A DNA stretch of 64,000 nt, taken from positions 62,001 through 126,000 of the forward strand of contig CAKOSP010000001.1 of assembly GCA_934102335.1 (NCBI GenBank), read 5' to 3'. The DNA is from an uncultured Bacilli bacterium. GTDB taxonomy: Bacteria; Bacillota_I; Bacilli_A; RF39; UBA660. How positions within the stretch are numbered: position 1 is the first letter of the stretch; every line of letters begins with the position of its first letter. The notes under the pieces were generated by a model. That model saw nothing but the letters and a program-made list of their open reading frames with translations, made no database searches and was not told the DNA's origin. This document shows positions 50,603 to 59,149 of this stretch, piece after piece. The translations under genes and the position numbers were made by a program.

Positions 50603-51397
50603 ATGGAAAGATTAGTTCTAGCAAATTATGACAAAATAAGATTAATTTTAAAAGAATATTTTAATTTTTTATCCAACTATTCAATAAGTAATAAAAAAAG
50701 TTTGGATTACGTTTTAAATATATTTGAAGCTTCAGATTTAACAAATAATTATCTAAATACAATTTTCTTTAACTCTACTTTAGAAAGTAATGGAATATAT
50801 GATTACTATAATAAAAAAATAGAATTAAATCCTTATTATTTAGAAGGAAGCTTTAAATTGGGATATATATCTAAAGAAGAAATGATATTAGATTATTTTA
50901 TTCTTTTGATGCACGAAATTATTCATGTTTATCAAAAAATGTACATTGAAAATTTTAATACTGATAAGAGCAGAGTTTTAAAACTGAGTAATGAGTTAAA
51001 AATGAATTTACAAAATAAAATAAATTTCCAGTGTTTATTGCCAGAAGAGGTAAACGCTAATTTAATTTCTTCATTTTTAATTTATCAATTGAGTTCACAA
51101 GAGTTAAATATTTGCTGTAAACATATTAGTGAAAAAATATTTATTTATTTTTTATCATTGGGTTTGTTCGATGAAGAAAATAATATTAATTCTCAATTAA
51201 AATATTTATTTAAAGTTTTATTAAATAAAGAATATTTTGAGTATTTTCCAAACTTAAATGAAATTGATAAGGTAATTTATGGGTTAACTAAACAGAGTCA
51301 AACTATGGAATTTATTAAAACTAGTTATCAAACACAAAAATTGTGTTTTGATATAAATTTTGAAAGGAGGTTAAAAAATGAGAGACGAAATTTCTAG
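50603..51397 (+). CDS. Putative HExxH zinc protein, unassigned
   Basis: A 264-residue protein without signal peptide. LLMHEIIHVYQ (~111) is an HExxH zinc-binding site with hydrophobic residues in the right places for a zincin helix; LLPEEVNANLISSF (~150) could supply the third ligand (Glu), as in gluzincins. IELNPYYLEGSFKLGYISKEEMI before it resembles the active-site approach of phage- or plasmid-borne M78-like peptidases, but the family is not clear. It overlaps the next gene by 20 bases and has a promoter with a dyad. Substrate unknown; peptidase activity is inference. Confidence 0.6.
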   Translation: MERLVLANYDKIRLILKEYFNFLSNYSISNKKSLDYVLNIFEASDLTNNYLNTIFFNSTLESNGIYDYYNKKIELNPYYLEGSFKLGYISKEEMILDYFILLMHEIIHVYQKMYIENFNTDKSRVLKLSNELKMNLQNKINFQCLLPEEVNANLISSFLIYQLSSQELNICCKHISEKIFIYFLSLGLFDEENNINSQLKYLFKVLLNKEYFEYFPNLNEIDKVIYGLTKQSQTMEFIKTSYQTQKLCFDINFERRLKNERRNF

Positions 51398-51767
51398 AAA
51401 TAGTTATAGACAAGCTGGAAATTGGGACAACAGAATGCAGGTTGTTGTCGTTACGAAAGATGGAAATAGACATGTATTTAATTTTATAAATTATTTAGAT
51501 TCTGCACATTCTCATATTGTATATGATAAAAATGGTAATAGAGTTTATACTAGAAATTTTGCGCACAATAGTGCTGCTAATTATGAACATGAATATATAT
51601 CAGGAATTGCTGAATGGGAAAATGCATCAGTTGTTTCAAAATTCCCATATAATTTTGAACAAAGAAATGATTTTGTCTTAGATTCGTTAAGTAAAGAACA
51701 ATTATATTCTTTGAAACAATATTTGGCCGAATTGTCTTCTACAATTATTTCTAAAAAAACCCGCTAA
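51378..51767 (+). CDS. Uncharacterised 129-residue protein, partner of the HExxH gene
   Basis: I do not recognise the family. It is a beta-rich acidic/aromatic protein (MQVVVVTKDGNRHVFNFINYL, SHIVYDKNGNRVYTRNF) ending in a helix (LSKEQLYSLKQYLAELSSTI). No signal or membrane segment. The start is fixed by GGAGG seven bases upstream, inside the tail of the HExxH gene, so the two are translationally coupled and probably act together. A terminator follows, which closes the two-gene unit. Confidence 0.62.
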   Translation: MRDEISRNSYRQAGNWDNRMQVVVVTKDGNRHVFNFINYLDSAHSHIVYDKNGNRVYTRNFAHNSAANYEHEYISGIAEWENASVVSKFPYNFEQRNDFVLDSLSKEQLYSLKQYLAELSSTIISKKTR

Positions 51768-51794
51768 AAAGTTTAATTTAATATTAAACTTTTT
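51766..51794 (+). terminator. Terminator after the 51378 gene
   Basis: AAAAAGTTTAAT (51766-51777) pairs with ATTAAACTTTTT (51783-51794). Confidence 0.82.
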
Positions 51795-51821
51795 GCTTTT
51801 ATGTTAATATATTTGTGTAAT
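51793..51821 (+). promoter_or_regulatory. SigmaA-type promoter of the SDR-like gene
   Basis: -35 TTGCTT (51793-51798), a 17-nt spacer and -10 TGTAAT (51816-51821); the -35 overlaps the preceding terminator. Confidence 0.45.
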
Positions 51822-51849
51822 AATATATTTTTTTGAAAGGAGCATTTCA

Positions 51850-53235
51850 ATGACAATTCTTTTTATAGGGCGAAGTCAACTTATTGAAAATTACTTTATA
51901 AAAAAAATATCTGAAAAGCACAATATTTTGATTTTAGATATTATTACTAAAGCAGTTTCTCCCTCGTATGTAAAATCGCCTGTGATTAAAAGTAATAAGT
52001 CCAATAATATTTTATATAAAAATAATTTTACATTAAAAAATATTAAAGAAATTATGGAAAAATATAATCCTAATTTCATAGTGTATGATATTAATATAAA
52101 TAAGACAAATTTAGTGCCATTTGTAAAGAAGAATGATGTATATGTAAAACAATATAAAATTTATAAAAATATTTTTGATATAATAAAAAAACATAACGCA
52201 AATTGTAATGTTATTTTATTATCATCTTGTGATGTCTATGATATGATTCACAAAAAATGTATAAATGAAAGAGTAATTATAAAAAATAATTTGTTTAACT
52301 ACATGAAAGATATAAAATATGTTGAAGACTTGTTTAACAAGTATACTTTTAACAAAATAATCTTAAGAATACCAATTGTTTTAGGAACTGATTTAGAAAA
52401 CACATTTATTGAAAATAAAATATCAGAAGTTTTAAGTGGTAAAATTAATCCAGACATAAACGTTCCTTTTTATAATTTTATTAATGTTTCTTTTTTATCA
52501 GAGGTTATAAATCAAGCAATACATTATTTACAAAAACATCAGAATGTTAATGAGATAATCAATGTTGTAAATAAAAAATCAACTAACAGAAATGTTTTCA
52601 TAAAAAAATTAATTAGTGCATGTGGTTTTAAAGAAATATATAGAAAGCATCCTGAGGCCATATTAAAAGTTGATTCTACTAAGAGATATTCTTTTGATTC
52701 AAAATATTACATCCATCATCCAAGATTATTAAGTTATCATAAACTTTATTTGCTTTTTGGATTAAAATCGAATATTAATTTAGATGATGATTTAGAAGAA
52801 ACTTATGAGTGGTATTTAAAAACTCATTTAGTTTATCAAAAGTTGGATAATAATCTTAAAAATAAAATAAAATCTTTAAAAACGTCTGACCAATTTTCTA
52901 GTTTTATATTAAAATATAGAAATAATGAATTAACAAATTTGGAGATAGTAAATTATTTTTATAAATATATTAGTGAAAATATAAATTATAAAAATATAGA
53001 AAAGAAATATAATAACGTTACTACTGAAGAAATTAAAATATTAATTACAGAAATAGAAAGTTATCTAAAATTATTTAAACGAAAAAAAATTAAATATAGA
53101 ATAAATGGAATTAGATATCAAATTGTGAGAAAAAATAAACCTAAAGGAATATTTGCAGGAGAATATATTTTAACTGAAAATAATAAAAAAGAGTTGTATA
53201 ATGAATTAGAATATCTAAAGCATAAATTTCATTAA
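51850..53235 (+). CDS. Degenerate SDR/NAD-epimerase-like protein with an added C-terminal domain
   Basis: A 461-residue basic protein. Residues 1-~300 follow an extended-SDR frame: TILFIGRSQLIENYFIKKI at the Rossmann start, VILLSSCDVYD at the S-containing strand, NYMKDIKYVEDLF at the YxxxK position, IILRIPIVLG after it, and FINVSFLSEVINQAI later. The glycine-rich GxxGxxG is reduced and the YxxxK tyrosine/lysine spacing reads YMKDIK, so normal NAD-dependent activity is doubtful. The last ~150 residues are highly basic and not recognisable. The RBS is GAAAGGAGC. It stands between two unassigned units; substrate unknown. Confidence 0.6.
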   Translation: MTILFIGRSQLIENYFIKKISEKHNILILDIITKAVSPSYVKSPVIKSNKSNNILYKNNFTLKNIKEIMEKYNPNFIVYDININKTNLVPFVKKNDVYVKQYKIYKNIFDIIKKHNANCNVILLSSCDVYDMIHKKCINERVIIKNNLFNYMKDIKYVEDLFNKYTFNKIILRIPIVLGTDLENTFIENKISEVLSGKINPDINVPFYNFINVSFLSEVINQAIHYLQKHQNVNEIINVVNKKSTNRNVFIKKLISACGFKEIYRKHPEAILKVDSTKRYSFDSKYYIHHPRLLSYHKLYLLFGLKSNINLDDDLEETYEWYLKTHLVYQKLDNNLKNKIKSLKTSDQFSSFILKYRNNELTNLEIVNYFYKYISENINYKNIEKKYNNVTTEEIKILITEIESYLKLFKRKKIKYRINGIRYQIVRKNKPKGIFAGEYILTENNKKELYNELEYLKHKFH

Positions 53236-53284
53236 TATTTGTATGAAATTAATTGTTTTAGTCATACTAGTAATAGGTGAACTT

Positions 53285-53479
53285 ATGATAAATAGAAATG
53301 AGTATTTTTATAAAGGTTATGACATTGATTCAAATAGTAGAAAAGAAAAAAAAGAAATGGAATTATGTAATCCCTACGGATATAATTTTGAATCTAATAG
53401 AAAAAGAGAAGTGGATTTATTAAAAGAACCAAAAACTAATCAAGATAACATTTATCCATTTAGGATTAAAGAAAAATAA
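53285..53479 (+). CDS. Uncharacterised 64-residue charged protein
   Basis: I do not recognise the family. The protein is hydrophilic (NEYFYKGYDIDSNSRKEKKEMELCNPYGYNF then a basic tail). The longer reading from 53243 would add a hydrophobic stretch, but AGGTGA lies directly before the ATG at 53285 and no site precedes 53243, so the shorter form is chosen. It follows the SDR-like gene by 49 bases. Real translation is plausible but unproven. Confidence 0.45.
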   Translation: MINRNEYFYKGYDIDSNSRKEKKEMELCNPYGYNFESNRKREVDLLKEPKTNQDNIYPFRIKEK

Positions 53480-53501
53480 TAGATATTATATTTTCCTTGT
53501 A

Positions 53502-53546
53502 AATATGCAATTATCTCTAGCGTAATTGCATATTTTTTTGTATAAT
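53502..53546 (+). terminator. Terminator overlapping the ackA promoter
   Basis: AATATGCAATTA (53502-53513) pairs with TAATTGCATATT (53523-53534), followed by T's. TATAAT (53541-53546), the ackA -10, comes directly after the T run. Confidence 0.78.
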
Positions 53547-53566
53547 TAAGGCTAGGAGATGAGATT

Positions 53567-54763
53567 ATGAAAATATTATGTGTTAATGCAGGTTCTTCAT
53601 CACTTAAATTTCAAGTTTATGAAATGCCTGAAGAAAAAGTACTTATAAATGGATATATAGAAAAAATTGGTGAACCAGATTGTTTTTGGACAATTAAAAT
53701 TAATGGTGAAAAAATTGAAAAATCTAGACCATTAAAAGACCATACTGAGGCAGTAGAGGTTTTAATTGAAGAATTATTAGAAAATAAGGTTGTAGAATCT
53801 TTAAATGAAATTAAGGGTATTGGTCACCGTGTATTACATGGTGGAGAAAAATATTCTGATTCATGTATAATTAATGATGAAGTAATAGAAGATATTAAAA
53901 ATCTAACAAAACTTGGACCTTTACATCATCCAGGTAATTTAGCAGGAATTTTAGGCGCTAAAGAAGCATTTAAAGACGTTCCAATGGTAGCAGTTTTTGA
54001 TACTTCATTTCATCAAACTATGCCTAAAAAGAATTATATCTATCCAGTTCCATATGATTGGTATACAAAATATGGCGTAAGAAAATACGGTTTTCATGGA
54101 ACTAGTCATAAATATATAACTACTTTAATGAAAGATTATTTAAAAAAGGAAGATCCCAATTTAATTATTTGCCATATTGGAAGTGGTTCAAGTATTTCTT
54201 GCATCAAAGATGGTAAATGTTATGATACTACAATGGGACTTACACCGCTTGATGGTTTAATGATGGGAACAAGAAGTGGATCTATTGATCCATCAATTAT
54301 TGAATATGTTTGTAAAGAATCAGGAATGAGTGTATCAGAAGTTACAACTATGTTAAATAAAAAAAGTGGATATTTAGGTGTATGTGGTAAAGCTGATTGT
54401 CGTGATGTAGAAGAATTATATAAAAAAGGTGATGAACAAGCTATACTTGCATATGAAATGTATACTGATAGAGTTGCCAAATATATAGCTCAATATTATT
54501 TAGAATTAGATGGCAAAGTTGATGCAATTGTATTTACAGCAGGTGTAGGTGAAAATGGTCCATTATTTAGAGAAAAAGTATTAAGAAAATTAAATGCAAT
54601 TGGCATTTATGAAAATAAAGAAACAAACAATAAAATTGCTAGATTCCTAAGCGAAAGAGAAGGAAAAATAAGTAGTGATGATTCTAAAGTTGACGTATAC
54701 GTATTCCCGACTGATGAAGAAATAATGATTGCTAAAGATGTAGTAGAATTAATAAATAAATAG
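53567..54763 (+). CDS. ackA: Acetate kinase
   Basis: A 398-residue enzyme. NAGSSSLKF, GHRVLHGGEKY, VAVFDTSFHQTMP, YGFHGTSHKY and ICHIGSGSS are the sequential AckA signatures, with FTAGVGENGP near the C-terminus. It turns acetyl phosphate and ADP into acetate and ATP; the acetyl phosphate would come from PduL (28803). First gene of ackA-nrnA-recX. The RBS is TAGGAGATGAG. Full length and unremarkable. Confidence 0.97.
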   Translation: MKILCVNAGSSSLKFQVYEMPEEKVLINGYIEKIGEPDCFWTIKINGEKIEKSRPLKDHTEAVEVLIEELLENKVVESLNEIKGIGHRVLHGGEKYSDSCIINDEVIEDIKNLTKLGPLHHPGNLAGILGAKEAFKDVPMVAVFDTSFHQTMPKKNYIYPVPYDWYTKYGVRKYGFHGTSHKYITTLMKDYLKKEDPNLIICHIGSGSSISCIKDGKCYDTTMGLTPLDGLMMGTRSGSIDPSIIEYVCKESGMSVSEVTTMLNKKSGYLGVCGKADCRDVEELYKKGDEQAILAYEMYTDRVAKYIAQYYLELDGKVDAIVFTAGVGENGPLFREKVLRKLNAIGIYENKETNNKIARFLSEREGKISSDDSKVDVYVFPTDEEIMIAKDVVELINK

Positions 54764-54769
54764 AAACAG

Positions 54770-55747
54770 GTGTTGAAAATAAAAAAAGAGATTTATAAGC
54801 AAATTATTAAAATAATTAAATCTTATAATAATATTGTTATTGCAAGGCATATTGGACCAGATCCAGATGCGATAGCGAGTCAAATAGCTTTAAGAGATTC
54901 AATTAGAAGAACGTATCCTAATAAAAATGTCTATGCCGTTGGGGCAGGAGTATCTAAATTTAAATATTTAGGAGATTTAGATCGTGTTGATGTAACTCAA
55001 ATTGAAAATGCTCTTTTGATAGTTTTAGATGTTCCAAATTTTGCCAGAGTAGATGGTATAGAGGGATTAGAATATAATGCAATCTTAAAAATAGATCATC
55101 ACCCAGCCATGGATATCATTGGCGATGTGGACTGGACTGATGATACAAAATCAAGTACCTGTGAAATGTTAATCAATTTACTTTTAAATACAAAATTAGT
55201 TATAGATACAAAAATTGCTGAAGATTTATATGTGGGCTTAGTATTTGACAATGATAGATTCCTTTTATCAAATACTTCTTCACAAACCTTTGAGGCTGTA
55301 AGTACGCTTTTAAAAACTGTACCTATTAATTTTGTGGCTTTATATGATAATCTTTATAATAGAAAAATGGTAGAACTAAAATTCTATGCTTATTTAATAG
55401 ATCATATTAAGATTACAGAAAATGGCTTTGGTTACCTTGTTATAGAGGATGATATTTTACAAAAGTATAACGTTGACGCTTCAATTCCTTCCCATTTTAT
55501 AAATGAATTTTATTTTATTGAAGAATTAATATCTTGGTGTTTTATAACACATGATGATAGAATGGGAATATATAAAGTTAATATAAGAAGTAGAGGCCCT
55601 GTTATAAATGAAATAGCCGAAAAATATAATGGGGGAGGACATAAGTTTGCAAGCGGCTGTAGATTTTCCAATAAATCAGATATTGATAAGTTAATTGATG
55701 ATTTAGATAATGCTTGTAAGGCTTACAATGATTCGGAAAATTGCTAA
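54770..55747 (+). CDS. nrnA: DHH-family oligoribonuclease/pAp phosphatase NrnA
   Basis: A 325-residue DHH/DHHA1 phosphoesterase. IVIARHIGPDPDAIASQIAL is motif I, VLDVPN motif II, IDHHPAMD the DHH motif, and NGGGHKFASGC the DHHA1 end; VRFRSKGP of the Bacillus protein corresponds to VNIRSRGP here. NrnA degrades short RNA and 3'-phosphoadenosine 5'-phosphate. The start is unclear: AGGTG overlaps the GTG/TTG candidates (54770, 54773), and the codon at a normal distance is ATA (54779). It lies six bases after ackA and overlaps recX. Confidence 0.92.
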   Translation: MLKIKKEIYKQIIKIIKSYNNIVIARHIGPDPDAIASQIALRDSIRRTYPNKNVYAVGAGVSKFKYLGDLDRVDVTQIENALLIVLDVPNFARVDGIEGLEYNAILKIDHHPAMDIIGDVDWTDDTKSSTCEMLINLLLNTKLVIDTKIAEDLYVGLVFDNDRFLLSNTSSQTFEAVSTLLKTVPINFVALYDNLYNRKMVELKFYAYLIDHIKITENGFGYLVIEDDILQKYNVDASIPSHFINEFYFIEELISWCFITHDDRMGIYKVNIRSRGPVINEIAEKYNGGGHKFASGCRFSNKSDIDKLIDDLDNACKAYNDSENC

Positions 55748-56505
55748 TGAAAATTATTAAGTATAATAAAAAAAATAATAATCAATATATTATTACAACG
55801 GATAAACAAGAATTAGTTTTGTATGATGATACCATTTTAAAATATGATTTACTATTGAAATCAGAGATATCTGATGCGATGTTAAAAGAGATTAATACCT
55901 ATGATAAATCTCTTTTTGAATATTATAAAGTTATAAAAAAATTAAAAAGTAAAAGAAAAACAGAAAAAGAAGTTAGAGATTTATTTATAGGCTTAGGTAT
56001 TCCCAAAGATATATATGAAGATTTTCTTCAAAAATTAAAAAACGCTAAATTAATTGATGATCATGCTTATATAAATGCTTATATTCATGATCACATATTT
56101 CTAAAATTAGAGGGGCCAAGAAAAATAGAGACTGATTTATTACATTTGGGTTTTTTAGATAAAGATATTAAAGATGTATTAAATACGATTGATGATGAAA
56201 TTTATATTTCTAATATAAATAAGATTATAAATAAAAAAATTAAAACTAATCATAAAGATTCTGGTAAAGTTTTAGAAATAAAAATTGCGACATTTATTGT
56301 TCATTTAGGCTATACTAAGCAAATGACTATGGAACAGATTCAAAATTACAATTTTGATAATCCAGAAATTTTAAATAAAGAATATTTAAAAGAAAAAAAC
56401 AAGTTAGAAAAAAAATATAATGGAGAAGAACTTAAATACAAATTAAAACAAAAGTTATATCAAAAGGGCTTTTCTCTTGAAGAAATTAATAAATTAATGC
56501 AATAA
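55747..56505 (+). CDS. recX: Regulatory protein RecX
   Basis: A 252-residue protein built of three-helix repeats: KRKTEKEVRDLFIGLGI, AYINAYIHDHIFLKLEGPRKIETDLLHLGF and YKLKQKLYQKGFSLEEINKLM are the recognisable RecX motifs (RTExELRxxLxxKG). RecX binds RecA filaments and modulates them. It starts at the ATG overlapping the nrnA stop (TAATG); the upstream TTG is rejected. Compared with short RecX proteins it carries an N-terminal extension usual for Bacilli. Shares a bidirectional terminator with prsA. Confidence 0.88.
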   Translation: MKIIKYNKKNNNQYIITTDKQELVLYDDTILKYDLLLKSEISDAMLKEINTYDKSLFEYYKVIKKLKSKRKTEKEVRDLFIGLGIPKDIYEDFLQKLKNAKLIDDHAYINAYIHDHIFLKLEGPRKIETDLLHLGFLDKDIKDVLNTIDDEIYISNINKIINKKIKTNHKDSGKVLEIKIATFIVHLGYTKQMTMEQIQNYNFDNPEILNKEYLKEKNKLEKKYNGEELKYKLKQKLYQKGFSLEEINKLMQ

Positions 56506-56530
56506 AAAACTGGCTTTAAACCAGTTTTTT
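56504..56530. terminator. Bidirectional terminator between recX and prsA
   Basis: AAAAAACTGG (56504-56513) pairs with CCAGTTTTTT (56521-56530) around a seven-base loop. Confidence 0.85.
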
Positions 56531-57572
56531 ATTTGCTTTCATTAGATTTTGCAGCACTAGATAAAGAATTTTTTAAATAGCTATCATATTGTTTTTGCAA
56601 TTCACTATCTTGAATTTCAGTTTTATATAATTCTCTAAAATGTTTTAAAGCATTAACTGCAACAGTTGCATCATCAGTCATTAATTTTTCAGCTAATGTA
56701 GTAACTATTTTATCTTTAGAATCTTCTAAAGAAGCTTTATCATAAGAATTAGTTCTATAAATAACTTCATAACCTAATTCAGTAGTAATAACTGAAGTAG
56801 AATATTCACCATCTTTTAATTTATAAGCTGCACTAACAAGTTCGTCATAAGCAGATCCCAATGTATCTTTATTAATTTTTCCTAATGATCCACCTTTGTC
56901 TTTAGTTGCATCATCTTTTGAATATTCTTTAGCTAAAGATGTAAATTTTTCTTTAATATCTTCATTATTATTTTTAGCATCATTTAATTGATTAATAATA
57001 TCTTGTACTTTTTCTTTAGCTTTATTTTCTGCAGTTGTTTTTTCTTCGTCAGTAGCACCATCTTTAACATCAGATGTAATCAAAATGTGACTTACTTCGA
57101 TGTCACCAACAATATCGCTTTCATAATATTTTTTAATTTCTTTATCAGTAATTTGTGTTTTAGCATATTCTAAAGCAGCTTTTTCTTGTAATTGATTTAA
57201 ATATAAATAGTCTTGGTAAGCCTCAATAGTAGAGAAACCAGTATAATATTGAATTGCTTGTAAAAGTTTGGATTTGTCTCCATATTGTTGTTCCATAGCC
57301 TTAACAGTAGCTTCTGCTTGACTTTTAGCACTTTCAACACTATCACTAAATTCACTTTCTAAAATATGTTTATCAATCATATTAACTAAAGATTGTAAAG
57401 CATATTTATCTTTAAGTTCATTATATAAATCGTTTACATCTATTTTTTGATCATCTTTAAAAGTTACTACTGCATCATTTCCATTTGCCATTTTTGGAAT
57501 CTTGCCACAGCCTCCAACTAATAAGATGCTGGCACAAAGACCAGTTACTGCCATAATTTTTTTCTTATTCAT
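56529..57572 (-). CDS. prsA: PrsA-type peptidyl-prolyl isomerase lipoprotein
   Basis: A 347-residue lipoprotein. The signal ends in ILLVGGCGK (lipobox). A helical N-terminal region (~30-150) is followed by a parvulin PPIase domain: IEVSHILITSDV, FTSLAKEYSKDDATKDKGGSLG and TELGYEVIYRT. PrsA folds secreted proteins outside the membrane in Gram-positives. The promoter (57594-57602) has an extended -10. The acidic, serine-rich tail is unremarkable. Monocistronic. Confidence 0.94.
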   Translation of the reverse strand: MNKKKIMAVTGLCASILLVGGCGKIPKMANGNDAVVTFKDDQKIDVNDLYNELKDKYALQSLVNMIDKHILESEFSDSVESAKSQAEATVKAMEQQYGDKSKLLQAIQYYTGFSTIEAYQDYLYLNQLQEKAALEYAKTQITDKEIKKYYESDIVGDIEVSHILITSDVKDGATDEEKTTAENKAKEKVQDIINQLNDAKNNNEDIKEKFTSLAKEYSKDDATKDKGGSLGKINKDTLGSAYDELVSAAYKLKDGEYSTSVITTELGYEVIYRTNSYDKASLEDSKDKIVTTLAEKLMTDDATVAVNALKHFRELYKTEIQDSELQKQYDSYLKNSLSSAAKSNESK

Positions 57573-57593
57573 ATATCCTCCTTATGTACCTAT

Positions 57594-57602
57594 ATTATAG
57601 CA
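57594..57602 (-). promoter_or_regulatory. Extended -10 promoter of prsA
   Basis: On the minus strand, TG-C-TATAAT (57602-57594) precedes the prsA RBS (AAGGAGG). Confidence 0.6.
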
Positions 57603-57655
57603 ACATTAGACTAAATATACAAGAAAATAGGCACTTTTTTAAAAAATGGCTATGC

Positions 57656-57682
57656 ACCATATTTAAATTTTCCCATAAAATA
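57656..57682 (+). promoter_or_regulatory. Candidate sigmaK-like promoter of the YjcZ-type genes
   Basis: AC (57656-57657), 16 bases, then CATAAAATA (57674-57682), fitting a CATAnnnTA -10. The same AC-N16-CATAnnnTA layout precedes cotE at 62224-62250. Confidence 0.45.
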
Positions 57683-57715
57683 ATAATGAAAAGATTAATA
57701 AAGGAGGAATGATTT

Positions 57716-57802
57716 ATGAATCGTTGCGGAAACGGAATGGGTGCAGCTATAATTTTAGTCCTATTCATTTTACTTATCATCATTGTTGGCTCTTTTATTT
57801 AA
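57716..57802 (+). CDS. YjcZ family sporulation protein, 28 residues
   Basis: A tiny protein: MNRCGNGMGAAIIL followed by a single hydrophobic helix VLFILLIIIVGSFI. This matches the YjcZ-type sporulation proteins, which are very short, glycine-rich at the front and end in a membrane helix. AAGGAGG lies upstream. It is the first of two adjacent paralogs. Too short for usual gene callers. Likely made in the mother cell during spore formation; the exact site is unknown. Confidence 0.85.
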   Translation: MNRCGNGMGAAIILVLFILLIIIVGSFI

Positions 57803-57819
57803 TAAAGTGAGGTGTGAAA

Positions 57820-57939
57820 ATGAGCTGTTGTAAAAACAAAGAACAAGAACAACCAAGATGCAATAACAACCAAGGATACCTTGTTGTATTAATATTATTT
57901 ATACTACTTGCCATAATTGTTGGTGGAGCAATATATTAA
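57820..57939 (+). CDS. YjcZ family sporulation protein, 39 residues
   Basis: A second small paralog: MSCCKNKEQEQPRCNNNQGY followed by the hydrophobic helix LVVLILFILLAIIVGGAIY. The longer, cysteine-containing front (three cysteines) separates it from its neighbour, while the helix is closely similar to it. GTGAGGTG lies six bases upstream. It begins 17 bases after the first, and a perfect terminator follows, so they form a two-gene unit. Confidence 0.85.
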   Translation: MSCCKNKEQEQPRCNNNQGYLVVLILFILLAIIVGGAIY

Positions 57940-57970
57940 AAAACCTTCTGCATTAAGCAGAAGGTTTTAC
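57940..57970. terminator. Bidirectional terminator between the YjcZ pair and capA
   Basis: AAAACCTTCTGC-ATTAA-GCAGAAGGTTTT is a perfect 12-bp stem. The minus-strand CapA stop codon lies in the loop, so its last three codons form one arm. Confidence 0.92.
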
Positions 57971-59149
57971 TTTAATATTATTATCAAATTTTTGAATTAC
58001 ATTTTTAAATTCATTATAAACTTCTTCATAATTAGATAAATATTTGGTATTCATTTTACTAAATGGAATTACTTTATAGTATTTTTCAGCGGAATTTTTA
58101 TAAGTATAAGAAAGTTCAATTTCTAAGTTATCGATTTTAATATTTTTTGTTCCGTCTTCGTTAGTAGTTTTAATAAAGTCCATAGTTGCAAAAGCTCCTA
58201 TAGCAACCTTTTGTCCATATTTTGGTACTAATATAACTTGATTAGAAATTAAGTTTCCTAAAGAATAAATAACCAAAGTATTATCAATCCATTCTACTGG
58301 TTGTATACAATGCGGATGATTACCAATTATTACATCGACACCTAGACTTGCAAGATATTTAGCTTGTGTTTTTTGAGTATTAGTTGGATTGTGAGTATAT
58401 TCAACTCCCCAGTGCATAGCAACTATTAAAACATCAACTTTATCTCTTATAGCTTCAATATCTTTTTTTACGAGTTCATCACTATAAACGTTTACTAGAT
58501 AATCTTTTCCGTTTGGAAGTTTAAAACCATTTAAACCATAGGTATAAGATAACATTGCATAGCTTATGCCGTTTTTAGTCATTATTTGATAATTAGTTCT
58601 TTCATCGTCAGATAAAGCCATTCCATTTGTCATTACGTCATCTTGGCTATTCCAAAAATTTACACTATTAATAATCGCTTTTTCGCCTCTATCATAAGAG
58701 TGATTATTTGCAAGTGATACCATATTAAATCCAGTATTAACCATAGCTTGTCCAAATTCAGTAGGAGTATTAAACATTGGGTAAAAAGTATAACCCAATT
58801 CTTTACCACCCAAAGTAGTTTCTTGATTATAATAGGCTATATCATAAGAAGAAATCATATCTTTAATCTCGGTAAAGTAGGGATTAAAATCATATGTATC
58901 ATCGCTTTTTTTAGCAAATGCTGCTACTTGATCGTGAACAACAGTATCACCACCAGCAATTAAACTTACTTTTTCTACTTTAGGCCAAGTTTCTTTAACT
59001 TTATTATCTTTTGATTGAGTTATTTTAAAAGCTGAACTATCACTATCATTATTAAAATGTTTATATAATTTATAGCTTCCAAGTCCAATGCCAACGATTA
59101 TTAGTAGTAAAATTAATTTTCTTATTAACTTCTTATACTTTTTTTTCAT
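57953..59149 (-). CDS. CapA family metallophosphatase-like membrane protein
   Basis: A 398-residue protein with an N-terminal membrane anchor (~12-28) after a basic KKKYKKLIRK. The CapA/PgsA domain shows VSLIAGGDTVVHD, YDIAYYNQETTLGG, VSLANNHSYDRGE, VLIVAMHWGVEY and VIIGNHPHCIQPVE, the metal-binding motifs of the poly-gamma-glutamate capsule family. No capB/capC genes lie nearby, so capsule making is not implied; many solitary CapA proteins have other envelope roles. The start overlaps the HIT gene stop (ATGA). Confidence 0.9.
   Translation of the reverse strand: MKKKYKKLIRKLILLLIIVGIGLGSYKLYKHFNNDSDSSAFKITQSKDNKVKETWPKVEKVSLIAGGDTVVHDQVAAFAKKSDDTYDFNPYFTEIKDMISSYDIAYYNQETTLGGKELGYTFYPMFNTPTEFGQAMVNTGFNMVSLANNHSYDRGEKAIINSVNFWNSQDDVMTNGMALSDDERTNYQIMTKNGISYAMLSYTYGLNGFKLPNGKDYLVNVYSDELVKKDIEAIRDKVDVLIVAMHWGVEYTHNPTNTQKTQAKYLASLGVDVIIGNHPHCIQPVEWIDNTLVIYSLGNLISNQVILVPKYGQKVAIGAFATMDFIKTTNEDGTKNIKIDNLEIELSYTYKNSAEKYYKVIPFSKMNTKYLSNYEEVYNEFKNVIQKFDNNIKVKPSA

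Noticed and set aside
53502..53534. ATGCAATTA...TAATTGCAT before ackA as a second Fur-type box
   Set aside because: The arms are separated by nine bases and followed by T's, so it is a terminator; it does not have the 7-1-7 layout of the 44088 site.
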